From: Dehalococcoidia bacterium
GTDB taxonomy: Bacteria; Chloroflexota; Dehalococcoidia; Tepidiformales; Tepidiformaceae
Length of the DNA: 64,000 bases
Direction: 5' to 3'
Assembly (NCBI GenBank): GCA_009841435.1
Contig: VXLW01000029.1
Location: 45,906 to 109,905, forward strand
The stretch's first letter is position 1. Each line of letters begins with the position of its first letter. This document shows positions 1-13,046 of the stretch, one piece after another. The translations under genes were made by a program, and so were the position numbers. Below the pieces are notes generated by a model. It searched no databases and was not told where the DNA came from. It was given only the letters and a program-made list of their open reading frames with translations.

Positions 1-1022
1 ACATCAACGCTGCCGGCGGGAACGTCACCACCACGATCGCCGATACCGCCACCAACCCCGCCACCGGACGCGAAGCCGCCGCCCGTCTCCTGGGCGAAGG
101 CGCCGACGTCATCGTTGGCCCCGCCACCTCCGCCGTCACGCAGGCCGTGATCCAGGCCCTCTTCGATGAGCGTGTGCCGCAGTGCACGCCCTCGGCGCAG
201 TCGCCCGCCTTCAGCACGCAGGAGAATGCCGCCTACTTCTTCCGCACGGTGCCGCCCGCTCACGCCGTCGCGCCCATCATGGCCCGCGTCGTTGCCGAGG
301 ACGGCGGCACACGTGTCGCAATCGTCGGCCGCGCCGACGACTACGGCACGCCTATCAGCGGACTCGTCGCCCAGCTCCTGACCGAGCTGGGGGCCGAGGC
401 GGAGGTCGTACTCTACGATCCCGGCTCCACCACCTTCGACTCCCAGGTCGCCGCTGTCGCCGCCTACGGGCCCGACGCCATCATCAACATCGGCTTCTTC
501 TTCGATGGCACCAGCATCGTCCACGGCCTCATCGAGGCAGGGTTCGGCCCCGAGATCCAGTACGGCGGCGATGCCCTCTTCCATCCCTACCTCTGGCAGC
601 TCGTCGACCCGAACGATCCGACGGTGCTCGACGGGATGAAGTTCATCGGCGTTGCCGGGAGCGACGAGTTCAACACGCGTATCTCCGACGTGACCGACGG
701 CAACGTCAACTTCGCGGCCCAGTCCTACGACTGCGTCGTCCTCATGGCCCTCGCGGCCGAGCTCGCCGGCAGCACGGATGGCGACGCCATCATGGAGGCC
801 ATCGCCGGCCTCACCCACCATGGAACGGAGTGCTACTCCTACGAGGAGTGCCTCACCCTGATCGACGCCGGCGAGGACATCGACTACGTCGGCGTCAGCG
901 GCCCCATCAACTTCACCCCGAACGGCGACCCGACGACCGGCTCCTACGCCGTCTTCCAGTTCCAGGGCGGCCAGATCACCGTGCTCCAGGCGTACGAGGT
1001 CGACCTGACCCAGCTCCAGTAG
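1..1022 (+). CDS. ABC transporter substrate-binding protein, branched-chain amino acid type (5' truncated)
   Basis: The reading frame is open from the first bases of the window, so the true start and the signal peptide lie upstream. The visible part reads as a type-1 periplasmic binding protein (Peripla_BP_6/LivJ class). It has an ABC-type 'VIVGPATS' ligand-pocket segment near the beginning, an 'RVAIVGRADDYG' inter-lobe strand, and a late 'GPINFTPNGD' segment typical of the C-terminal lobe. It would act outside the membrane, delivering an amino acid, amide or similar ligand to a permease. No permease or ATPase gene follows; uvrA begins 47 bases downstream, so the partners must be upstream or elsewhere. 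The ligand cannot be read from the sequence. Confidence 0.85.
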   Translation, partial: INAAGGNVTTTIADTATNPATGREAAARLLGEGADVIVGPATSAVTQAVIQALFDERVPQCTPSAQSPAFSTQENAAYFFRTVPPAHAVAPIMARVVAEDGGTRVAIVGRADDYGTPISGLVAQLLTELGAEAEVVLYDPGSTTFDSQVAAVAAYGPDAIINIGFFFDGTSIVHGLIEAGFGPEIQYGGDALFHPYLWQLVDPNDPTVLDGMKFIGVAGSDEFNTRISDVTDGNVNFAAQSYDCVVLMALAAELAGSTDGDAIMEAIAGLTHHGTECYSYEECLTLIDAGEDIDYVGVSGPINFTPNGDPTTGSYAVFQFQGGQITVLQAYEVDLTQLQ

Positions 1023-1054
1023 CCACGGCGGCGATCGGTATGGGGGGCCACTGC

Positions 1055-1060
1055 TAGAAT
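1055..1060 (+). promoter_or_regulatory. Putative -10 element (TAGAAT) of uvrA
   Basis: TAGAAT lies 9 bases before the uvrA ATG and no Shine-Dalgarno sequence is present between them. Transcription starting about 7 bases after the hexamer would give a leaderless or nearly leaderless mRNA. No convincing -35 box is visible at the expected distance. Confidence 0.45.
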
Positions 1061-1069
1061 CGAAGGTGC

Positions 1070-4017
<2,948 letters not shown>

Positions 4018-4021
<4 letters not shown>

Positions 4022-4773
4022 CTCTGGCGCCGTACCCGGTACCGCAGGTAGACCTCGTCCGTCTCCGGGTTCGGGTGCGCCGACACGAGTTCGAGCCGCT
4101 TCGCCTCGTCCCGCGTGAAGGCCCGCTCTCCTGCGACCGCCGTCAGCGTGTCCGCCCCGCCCACTACCACCGGCCCCAGCGTCACGAATGCCTCGTCGAT
4201 CGCGTCGAGCGCATACAGCGCCGCGTAGACCGTCGGGCCTCCCTCGACCAGCAGCACCTCGGCGCCGAACTCGTGGCGCGTGTGTCGCAGCATCCCCTCG
4301 AACTCGCGCCCCTCCGCAAGCGTGACGACGGGGCGGCCCGTGGCCGCGATGGCCGCACGGCGATCGTCCGGCGCCGCCTCCGAGAGGTAGACCACCGCCG
4401 GGAAGTCTCGCGCTGTGAAGAACGGTCGCTCCAGGGGCAGGTCGCCCCCTCGACTGAGCACCGCCGCGATCGGGACACGGGACTTGCCCCGGTCTACTCG
4501 GATGGCCTCCAGCGCCTCGTCCCCCAGCCGCGAGGATGTGCCGCTCGCCCGCAGCGTCCCCGCCCCGTTCAGGACCACGTCCGCGTTCACCCGCAGCTCC
4601 CGCATCAGCCGCTGATCCACAGCTGAGCCGATGCCCTGCTCCGTGCCCTCGATCACGCTCTTGCCGTCGGCTGACATGACGGTGTTGGCGATGACGTATG
4701 GGCGGTCGGCGGGTGGCGCCGGCAGGTCGAGCGCCGTGTAGTCCGGTTTGCCTGGAGACCAGGCGTCGCTCAT
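4018..4773 (-). CDS. RibD C-terminal / dihydrofolate-reductase-fold family reductase
   Basis: A 251-residue protein of the RibD_C fold, the NADPH-dependent reductase half of the riboflavin enzyme RibD, which reduces 5-amino-6-ribosylamino-uracil phosphate. Visible family features are the N-terminal '[16 protein letters not shown]' strand-loop, the '[15 protein letters not shown]' segment, and the '[16 protein letters not shown]' motif near residue 185. There is no deaminase domain. Its ATG overlaps the hisI stop codon (ATGA), so it is translationally coupled to the histidine operon, which is an odd place for a riboflavin enzyme. No other riboflavin genes are in the window. It may be the second half of a split RibD, or a reductase acting on another substrate. 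The 3' end overlaps uvrA tail to tail by 4 bases. Confidence 0.8.
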
Positions 4774-5096
4774 GGCAAATCGTGCTCGCGGTCGACCTCG
4801 CGGTAGTAGCAGGTGACGTTGTTCGTGTGGCAGGTCGGCCCCTCGGGCCGCGCCATCACGAGCAGCGAGTTGTCTTCGCAGTTCTTGTGCATGCTCACGA
4901 AGTTGAGGTAGTTCCCGCTGGTCGCGCCCTTCTCCCAGAGTTCATCCCGGCTCCGGCTCCAGAACGTGACGTGCCCCGTCGCGAAGGTGTGATCCAGCGA
5001 CTCCCGGTTCATCCAGCCCAGCATCAGCACCTGGTGCGTTTCCGCATCCTGGACGATGGCGGGGATGCGGTCGTGTTCGTCGAAGCTGAGGGGCAT
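4770..5096 (-). CDS. hisI: Phosphoribosyl-AMP cyclohydrolase
   Basis: HisI opens the adenine ring of phosphoribosyl-AMP in the third step of histidine synthesis. The 108-residue length fits a stand-alone HisI with no HisE domain. Family motifs are 'VLMLGWMNRESL', 'FWSRSRDELWEKGATSGN' and 'GPTCHTNNVTCYY', which keep the zinc-ligand cysteines. The magnesium-site motif usually written DCDxD reads NCEDN here, so all three aspartates are replaced (Asn, Glu, Asn), although the cysteine is kept. This could be a natural variant or a changed metal preference. A Shine-Dalgarno-like CCGGAGAG precedes the ATG. It lies between hisF (about 60 bases upstream) and the coupled reductase gene. Confidence 0.95.
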   Translation of the reverse strand: MPLSFDEHDRIPAIVQDAETHQVLMLGWMNRESLDHTFATGHVTFWSRSRDELWEKGATSGNYLNFVSMHKNCEDNSLLVMARPEGPTCHTNNVTCYYREVDREHDLP

Positions 5097-5156
5097 TGGG
5101 CTCTCCGGAGTGGCGTGGCTCTGTGCCTTCGAGGATACCCGAGGGAGCCGCTGCGC

Positions 5157-5927
5157 TCAGTCGCGCGCGGCCACCGGACGCATCGCGATGCCCTGCCCGG
5201 ACAGCGCTTCCTTGACCTCGCGGATGGAGTACGTCCCGAAGTGGAAGATGCTCGCCGCCAGCACCGCGTCCGCCTTGCCCTCGGTCAGCGCCTCCGCCAT
5301 GTGGTCGGGGCTGCCCGCGCCCCCGGAGGCGATGACGGGCACGTTCACGGCCTCGCTCATCGCCCGCAGCATGGGGATGTCGTAGCCGCTCTGGTGGCCG
5401 TCGGTGTCCATGCTCGTCACGAGCAGCTCGCCCGCCCCCCGCTCCACCACCTCCCGCGCCCACGCGATCGCGTCGATGCCCGTGGGTGTGCGGCCCCCGT
5501 GCGTGTAGACCTCCCAGCCCTCGCCCACCCCCTTCGCGTCGATCGCCACCACGATGCACTGGCTCCCGAAGCGGTAGGCGCCCTCGTTCACGAGGTCGGG
5601 GTTGTTCACCGCCGCCGTGTTGATGCTGACCTTGTCCGCGCCCAGCTCCAGCATCGTCTTCATGTCGACCGTCGTGCGAATGCCCCCGCCCACGGTGAAG
5701 GGGATGAACACCTGGTCGGCCGTCGCCGACACCATGTCGTACACGGTCGCCCGGTTGTCCGAGGAGGCGGTGATGTCGAGGAACACGAGCTCGTCCGCGC
5801 CCTCGGCGTCGTACAGCTTGGCCAGCTCCACCGGGTCGCCCGCGTCGCGCAGCTCGATGAAGGAGACGCCCTTCACCACGCGCCCTCGGTCAACGTCGAA
5901 GCAGGGGATGATGCGCTTCGTCAGCAC
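5157..5927 (-). CDS. hisF: Imidazole glycerol phosphate synthase, cyclase subunit
   Basis: HisF is a TIM barrel that uses ammonia delivered by HisH to turn PRFAR into imidazole glycerol phosphate and AICAR. The N-terminus '[11 protein letters not shown]' carries C9 and the catalytic D11. The second catalytic aspartate is in 'VVAIDAKG', and the phosphate loops 'VGGGIRT' and 'ASGGAG' are present. 256 residues is the normal length. The start is a GTG that overlaps the end of hisA by 7 bases, which fits a tightly coupled operon. The loop after 'TSMDTDG' reads HQSGYD, where many homologues have T-x-x-G-x-D. Confidence 0.97.
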   Translation of the reverse strand: MLTKRIIPCFDVDRGRVVKGVSFIELRDAGDPVELAKLYDAEGADELVFLDITASSDNRATVYDMVSATADQVFIPFTVGGGIRTTVDMKTMLELGADKVSINTAAVNNPDLVNEGAYRFGSQCIVVAIDAKGVGEGWEVYTHGGRTPTGIDAIAWAREVVERGAGELLVTSMDTDGHQSGYDIPMLRAMSEAVNVPVIASGGAGSPDHMAEALTEGKADAVLAASIFHFGTYSIREVKEALSGQGIAMRPVAARD

Positions 5928-6646
5928 GCCGCTACCGCCTCAAGCGCCTCCGCCAGCGTGAAGCGACGCTCGTAGAGCGCCTTCCCCACGATGGCGCCCT
6001 CGCAGCCTGTCTTCGCCAGGACGCGCAGGTCGTCCGTGGTCGTGACCCCGCCCGATGCCACCACGGGCACGGGCAGCGCCGCCGCGAACGCCGCCGCCAG
6101 CTCTGCGTTCGGGCCCTCGAGCGTGCCATCTCGCGCGATGTCCGTGACCATGATCCGGGGTGCGCCCCGCTCCACCATCTCCCGCGCCAGCGTCATTGCG
6201 TCCGCCCCCGACCCCTCGCGCCACCCCTCCGTCAGCGCCTCCCCCGCGCGCGTGTCGATCGCGACCACGAGCATCCCGGGAAAGCGCTCGACCACCTCGT
6301 TCACGAGGCCCGGGTTGCGTACGGTGGCGCTCCCGAGCTGGATGCGCTTCGCTCCCCGTTCCACCACCCCCTCGATGTCCTCAAGCGTCCGCAGGCCCCC
6401 CGACACCTCCACCGGGATCGCGACGGCCTCGCAGATCGCCGCCACCTCCGCCGCGTTGACCGGCCGCCCCTCCCGGGCGCCGTCGAGGTCGACGACGTGC
6501 AGCCGCTGGGCGCCCTGTGCCTCCCAGTCACGCGCGACCTCGGCGGGGTCGTCGGCGTAGGCGGTCTCCCGGTCGTAGTCTCCCTGCAGCAGGCGCACGC
6601 AGCGCCCCCCGCGGATATCGATAGCCGGGATCACCTCGAAGCTCAC
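5921..6646 (-). CDS. hisA: Phosphoribosylformimino-AICAR ribotide isomerase
   Basis: HisA isomerises ProFAR to PRFAR before the HisHF reaction. The sequence begins '[18 protein letters not shown]', the standard HisA opening with the first catalytic Asp in 'AIDI'. It has 'VDLDGA', 'VSGGLRT', the second catalytic Asp in '[14 protein letters not shown]', and the phosphate loop 'VASGGVTT'. I placed the start at a GTG whose last two bases form part of the hisH stop codon (GTGA overlap). A longer upstream reading frame exists but runs antiparallel to conserved residues of the family and lies over hisH, so it is not used. The predicted protein is 241 residues, the normal length. Confidence 0.96.
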   Translation of the reverse strand: MSFEVIPAIDIRGGRCVRLLQGDYDRETAYADDPAEVARDWEAQGAQRLHVVDLDGAREGRPVNAAEVAAICEAVAIPVEVSGGLRTLEDIEGVVERGAKRIQLGSATVRNPGLVNEVVERFPGMLVVAIDTRAGEALTEGWREGSGADAMTLAREMVERGAPRIMVTDIARDGTLEGPNAELAAAFAAALPVPVVASGGVTTTDDLRVLAKTGCEGAIVGKALYERRFTLAEALEAVAAC

Positions 6647-7275
6647 GCTGCCTCGCGCACCCACTCGGCGAAGTTCGCGTAGATCGCCAGACCCGCTTCG
6701 CCGCTCTTCTCCGGGTGGAACTGCGTCGCCACCATGTTCTCCCGCGCTAGCACGCTCGGGAAGGTCAGCCCGTAGGTTGTCTCCCCCAGCGCCAGGTCGG
6801 GGTCGGCAGGGTCCGGGTAGAAGCTGTGCACGAAGTAGAAGTACGACCCGCTCGCGATGCCCGAAGTGATGCGGTGGTCGCGCAGCCACGTCACCTGGTT
6901 CCAGCCCATGTGCGGCACCTTGAGGTGGTCGAAGCCGAAGTGGCGAACGTTCCCCGGCAGCAGACCCAGGCACTCCTGCCCGCCCCCCTCGTCCGAATGG
7001 TCGAGCAGCGCCTGCAGCCCCATGCAGACCCCCAGGAACGGTCGTCCCGAGGCGACGTACTCGCGGAGCGGCTCGGTCAGGTCGCGTTCCCCCAGCTTCG
7101 CCATCGTGTCCGAAGCCGCCCCCACGCCCGGCAGGATGACGCCGTCTGCACGCGCCAGGTCCGCCCAATCGGCCGTGATCGTTGCATCGACGCCGACGTG
7201 CGCGAGCGCCCGCTCGACGCTGCGCAGGTTGCCTGCGTCGTAGTCCACCACGACAAGGAAGGGGTTGGCGGCCAT
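6643..7275 (-). CDS. hisH: Imidazole glycerol phosphate synthase, glutamine amidotransferase subunit
   Basis: HisH is a class-I glutaminase that feeds ammonia to HisF. The catalytic triad is visible: C84 in 'FLGVCMGLQ', and H187 and E189 in 'TQFHPEKSG'. The N-terminus 'VVVDYDAGNLRSVERAL' is typical. At 210 residues it is of normal size. It is the first gene of the minus-strand run hisH-hisA-hisF-hisI-reductase. Upstream, a CACACT hexamer (7287-7282) lies 6 bases before the ATG with no Shine-Dalgarno, so the operon may start with a leaderless transcript. The remaining his genes are not in the window. Confidence 0.97.
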   Translation of the reverse strand: MAANPFLVVVDYDAGNLRSVERALAHVGVDATITADWADLARADGVILPGVGAASDTMAKLGERDLTEPLREYVASGRPFLGVCMGLQALLDHSDEGGGQECLGLLPGNVRHFGFDHLKVPHMGWNQVTWLRDHRITSGIASGSYFYFVHSFYPDPADPDLALGETTYGLTFPSVLARENMVATQFHPEKSGEAGLAIYANFAEWVREAA

Positions 7276-7277
7276 GA

Positions 7278-9677
<2,400 letters not shown>

Positions 9678-9711
9678 CCCGAAGCCCCCGACCCGCCACA
9701 ATGGCGCGACC

Positions 9712-10524
9712 ATGAGCGACGCCGGGCCCCGGGACACCTACACGCACGGTCACCACGCATCCGTCGTGTCCCAGCACAGCCGCCGGACAGCCGAGGAAGC
9801 GGCCGCCTTCCTCATCCCGAGACTGCGTCCGGGGATGCGCCTGCTCGACGTGGGCTGTGGCCCCGGCTCCATCACCGCCGGGCTCGTGAAGTACGTCCAC
9901 CCCGGCGAGGTCGTGGGCGTCGATGCCGAGCCCGGGGTTCTCGAGACCGCGCGCGAGATGGTGGGCGACACTCCAAACCTCAGCTTCGAGGAGGGAAGCG
10001 TCTACGCCCTGCCCTACGAAGACGCCTCGTTCGATGTCGCCTATGCCCACCAGCTCATGCAGCACCTCGCCGACCCCGCCGCCGCCCTTCGCGAGATGCG
10101 CCGCGTCGTGCGCCCCGGCGGCTTCGTTGCCGCCCGCGACTCCGACTACCAGACGATGATCTGCCACCCCCCCACCGAGGGTATTGAGGAGTGGCGCGCC
10201 CTCTACACCGAGGTCGTCCGGCGCAACGGCGCCGACGCCAATGCCGGCCGCCGCATCCCTTCCTGGTTCGCCCGCGCCGGCCTCGAGCAGGTCGACGTCA
10301 CCACCACCGTGGCGATGATGCGCGACCCCGCCGAGGTGCTGAACTGGGGCGATTCCTGGGCCGAGCGCGTGACCACCTCTGCCCTCGCCGAGCAGGCGCT
10401 TGCCTACGGCCTCGCCACCCGCGAGGACCTTGAGCGGATCGCCGCCGGCTGGCGCGCCTGGGCCCGCCACGATGAGGCGCTCTTTCTCTTTGTCCACGTC
10501 GAGGGGCTGGCCACCGTTTCCTGA
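9712..10524 (+). CDS. Class I SAM-dependent methyltransferase (UbiE/Methyltransf_11 type)
   Basis: A 270-residue soluble enzyme with a standard SAM-binding motif I, 'LLDVGCGPGSITAGL' (about residues 43-57), motif II acidic residue in 'VVGVDAEPGVL', and a motif IV-like 'ASFDVAYAHQLMQHL'. The substrate is not evident; relatives methylate small molecules such as quinones, sterols or polyketides. The ATG at 9712 is chosen because it starts directly before the family fold; the frame is open further upstream inside the ligA 3' end, but those residues are not methyltransferase-like. A CACAAT hexamer 9 bases before the ATG (9697-9702) could be a -10 element, and there is no Shine-Dalgarno. It lies between ligA and the mre operon with no obvious functional link. 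Confidence 0.85.
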   Translation: MSDAGPRDTYTHGHHASVVSQHSRRTAEEAAAFLIPRLRPGMRLLDVGCGPGSITAGLVKYVHPGEVVGVDAEPGVLETAREMVGDTPNLSFEEGSVYALPYEDASFDVAYAHQLMQHLADPAAALREMRRVVRPGGFVAARDSDYQTMICHPPTEGIEEWRALYTEVVRRNGADANAGRRIPSWFARAGLEQVDVTTTVAMMRDPAEVLNWGDSWAERVTTSALAEQALAYGLATREDLERIAAGWRAWARHDEALFLFVHVEGLATVS

Positions 10525-10560
10525 CGTTCAGCCGGCACCGGTGCGCTGGACCCGCTGCCC

Positions 10561-10620
10561 TATACTGACCTCAGGCTCTTAACTCGCGAACGCAGGCCTC
10601 GCCTGCGATAGGACCGGTCC
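10561..10620 (+). promoter_or_regulatory. Promoter and structured leader of the mreB operon
   Basis: A consensus -10 TATACT occupies 10561-10566. Transcription from about 10573 would give a leader of roughly 57 bases. The leader holds a 7-bp hairpin with a 3-base loop (10591-10607, arms CGCAGGC and GCCTGCG) and then a 10-base palindrome GGACCGGTCC (10611-10620) just before the mreB start. No T-run follows, so these do not look like a terminator. They could affect mreB translation or mRNA stability. Confidence 0.45.
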
Positions 10621-10629
10621 CCTTTGGCA

Positions 10630-11685
10630 ATGCTCGGCCCCTTCTCGCGCCTCTTCGGTTTCCTGTCCCACGACATCGCTATCGACCTGGGGACGGCGAA
10701 CACGCTCGTCATGGTCCGAGGACGGGGCATCGTCATCATCGAGCCTTCGATCGTCGCCATCGATCGCACCTCCAAGCGCATCCTCGCCATCGGCGAGGAG
10801 GCGCAGCGCATGGTCGGCCGTACCCCCGCAAACATCGTCGCCGTCCGCCCCCTGCGCGACGGCGTCATCTCCGACTTTGAGGTCACGGAGCGGATGCTCA
10901 GCTACTTCATCCGCGCCGTTCAGGACCGTTCGTTCCTCGCCCAGCCCCGCGTCGTCATCGGCATTCCCAGCGGCGTAACCGAGGTCGAGAAGCGAGCCGT
11001 CCACGACGCTGCGCTCAGCGCCGGCGCCCGCTCGTGCTTCCTCATCGAGGAGCCTCTCGCCGCCGCCATTGGCTCCGGCCTCCCCGTCATGGAGGCGTCC
11101 GGGTGCATGGTGGTCGACATCGGTGGCGGCACGACCGAGGTTGCCGTCATCTCCCTCGGCGGCATGGTCGTCAGCCGCTCCATTCGGGTCGCCGGCGACG
11201 AGATGGACCGGAGCATCGTCGCCTATGCCCGCCAGGTGCATAACCTCCTCATCGGGGAGCGCACCGCCGAGGAGGTGAAGAAGCTCGCGGGCTCCGCCTC
11301 GCCGCTCGACACCGAGGAGTCCGTGACCCTCCGTGGCCGCGACCAGGCGACGGGCCTTCCCAAAGCCGTCGATGTCAGCACCATCGAGTTGCGCGATGCC
11401 CTCGCTGGCCCCGTCGGCCAGATCGTCGAGTCAGTCCGCTCCTCCATCGAGGTCACGCCTCCCGAGCTCGTGAGCGACCTCATGGCGCACGGCATCGCCC
11501 TCGCCGGCGGCGGCGCCCTCCTGCGCGGCCTCGACCGCCGTATCAGTCAGGAGACCCGCTTTCCCGTCTACGTCTCCGAGGATCCCTTGCTCTGCGTGGT
11601 CCGCGGCGCCGGCGCGATTTTCGACGAGATCGAAGCGAGCAGCACGGTCGAGCAGCAATTCGACTCGGGAAGGGCGCGGCGGTAG
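10630..11685 (+). CDS. mreB: Rod shape-determining actin-like protein MreB
   Basis: MreB is a membrane-associated actin homologue that guides the cell-elongation complex. The sequence shows the phosphate-1 loop 'IAIDLGTANTLV', a phosphate-2 motif 'CMVVDIGGGTTEVAVI', and the adenosine motif 'GIALAGGGALLRGLD' near residue 290. The N-terminal 'MLGPFSRLFGFLS' could form the amphipathic membrane-binding helix. I use the ATG at 10630 (351 residues); a TTG two codons earlier is possible. It is the first gene of mreB-mreC-mreD-mrdA-rodA, with 18 bases before mreC. The full set implies a rod-shaped, peptidoglycan-containing cell, unlike wall-less Dehalococcoides. Confidence 0.97.
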   Translation: MLGPFSRLFGFLSHDIAIDLGTANTLVMVRGRGIVIIEPSIVAIDRTSKRILAIGEEAQRMVGRTPANIVAVRPLRDGVISDFEVTERMLSYFIRAVQDRSFLAQPRVVIGIPSGVTEVEKRAVHDAALSAGARSCFLIEEPLAAAIGSGLPVMEASGCMVVDIGGGTTEVAVISLGGMVVSRSIRVAGDEMDRSIVAYARQVHNLLIGERTAEEVKKLAGSASPLDTEESVTLRGRDQATGLPKAVDVSTIELRDALAGPVGQIVESVRSSIEVTPPELVSDLMAHGIALAGGGALLRGLDRRISQETRFPVYVSEDPLLCVVRGAGAIFDEIEASSTVEQQFDSGRARR

Positions 11686-11703
11686 CCTCGAAACGGTCGC
11701 CGC

Positions 11704-12528
11704 ATGCTGATCTTCAGTCGGTACAGCTACTGGGTTGGGGCCATGGTCGCCCTCGCCGTTCTGCTCGCGGTCGTGGGGCGCGCCGGCCTGCTCGATCCCG
11801 TCCAGGATGTCTTCCTGCGTGCCACCGGCCCTCTCGAAGAAGGGACCTCTTCGGTCTTCAGTCCTGTCGCCAGCTTCTTCAGCGACGTCGGCAACGTCGA
11901 CCGGCTGCAGGAAGAAAACCGCCGCCTCCTCAGCGAGAACGAGACCCTGCGCAACCAGAACGCCGCCCTGCGCGCCGACAGCCTTCGATTGACCGAGCTC
12001 GAGGAGGCCTTGGGCGTCGTCACGGCGGACCCCTCAGCCGAGCGGCTCGCCGCGGGTGTCCTCAGCCGCATCCAGGGCCCGCTCACGCGCGAGCTTCGCA
12101 TCGATCGTGGGACCAACCACGGCGTGGTTGAGGGCAATCCCGTCCTCTCCGTGCAGGGAACGCTCATCGGGACGGTGACCGAAGCTCTGCCATCGAGCTC
12201 GTTCGTTCGCCTCCTCACCGATAGCCGCAGCAGCGTCGCCGCCCAGGTCCGGGGAAGCCCCGCAGACGGCATCGCCAAGGGGAACGGCGGCGCCCTCAAC
12301 TTCGAGCTGGTGGAGGGCGACGTGAACATCGGTGACACCATCGTCACCTCCGGCCTCGGGGGAACCTATCCGCCTGACATTCCGATCGGCGAGGTCACCG
12401 ACATCCTTGGCGATACGCAGGACCCCTTCCCCACCGTCCGCCTCCAGACCACGGTCCGCATCTCAACCACCCGCACCGTCCTCGTCATGACGAGCTTCAC
12501 GCCGGCCCGCTTCCAGGTGGATGAGTGA
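11704..12528 (+). CDS. mreC: Rod shape-determining protein MreC
   Basis: MreC is a bitopic membrane protein that links MreB to the transpeptidase PBP2. The 274-residue protein has an N-terminal transmembrane helix (about residues 9-28), then a coiled coil rich in Glu, Arg and Leu (about 65-100, 'RLQEENRRLLSENETLRNQ'), then the two beta-barrel domains with family motifs 'VLSRIQGPLTRELRIDRG' and 'GDTIVTSGLGGTYPPDIPIG'. The stop codon overlaps the next start (TGATG), coupling it to mreD. Confidence 0.95.
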   Translation: MLIFSRYSYWVGAMVALAVLLAVVGRAGLLDPVQDVFLRATGPLEEGTSSVFSPVASFFSDVGNVDRLQEENRRLLSENETLRNQNAALRADSLRLTELEEALGVVTADPSAERLAAGVLSRIQGPLTRELRIDRGTNHGVVEGNPVLSVQGTLIGTVTEALPSSSFVRLLTDSRSSVAAQVRGSPADGIAKGNGGALNFELVEGDVNIGDTIVTSGLGGTYPPDIPIGEVTDILGDTQDPFPTVRLQTTVRISTTRTVLVMTSFTPARFQVDE

Positions 12529-13043
12529 TGCGCATTCTGCTGACGGTCGTGCTCTTGCTGGCGACCGTGCTCGCTCAGGTCGCGATCGCGCCCCTCTTTC
12601 CCCTCGTTGGCGCCGTCGTCGAGCTTCCGATCGTCGTGCTTCTGCTGCTGGCTGTCTTCGCCGGCCCCCACGCCGTCATGATTGGTCTCCCGATCCTCGT
12701 CCTCTTCCTCGGCTTTTCCACGAATGTTGAGTTCGAGTGGCTCGTGATGGCCTACCTGCCCCTTCTGCCCTGCGCCGCCTGGATCCAGCGCCACCGGGAA
12801 ATCCCCCAGACTCCCTACGCCCTCGTGCTCGTCATGGTGATCGCCGCCGGCATCTGGGCACGGGCCGTCTTCTCGGCCGTGGCGATGACGTCCGGTGCCA
12901 GCCTGGCCGTCGGCCCCCTCGTGACCGACATCCTCCTCACCGGCTTCGTGCTTGACGCGGCCGTCGTTTCGGTCGTCTACGCCCTCTGCCGGTGGGTCGG
13001 CTGGCCGGTACGCTCCCTCGATCTCGAGCAGGCAGGGTTCTGA
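12528..13043 (+). CDS. mreD: Rod shape-determining protein MreD
   Basis: A 171-residue, very hydrophobic protein with about five predicted membrane helices and almost no soluble loops, in the right position between mreC and the PBP2 gene. MreD is a poorly conserved integral membrane partner of MreC, so the call rests mainly on gene order and topology. The ATG at 12528 shares its A with the mreC stop. A GTG one codon earlier (12525) would give a GTGA overlap and is equally possible. Confidence 0.85.
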   Translation: MRILLTVVLLLATVLAQVAIAPLFPLVGAVVELPIVVLLLLAVFAGPHAVMIGLPILVLFLGFSTNVEFEWLVMAYLPLLPCAAWIQRHREIPQTPYALVLVMVIAAGIWARAVFSAVAMTSGASLAVGPLVTDILLTGFVLDAAVVSVVYALCRWVGWPVRSLDLEQAGF

Positions 13044-13046
13044 GCC

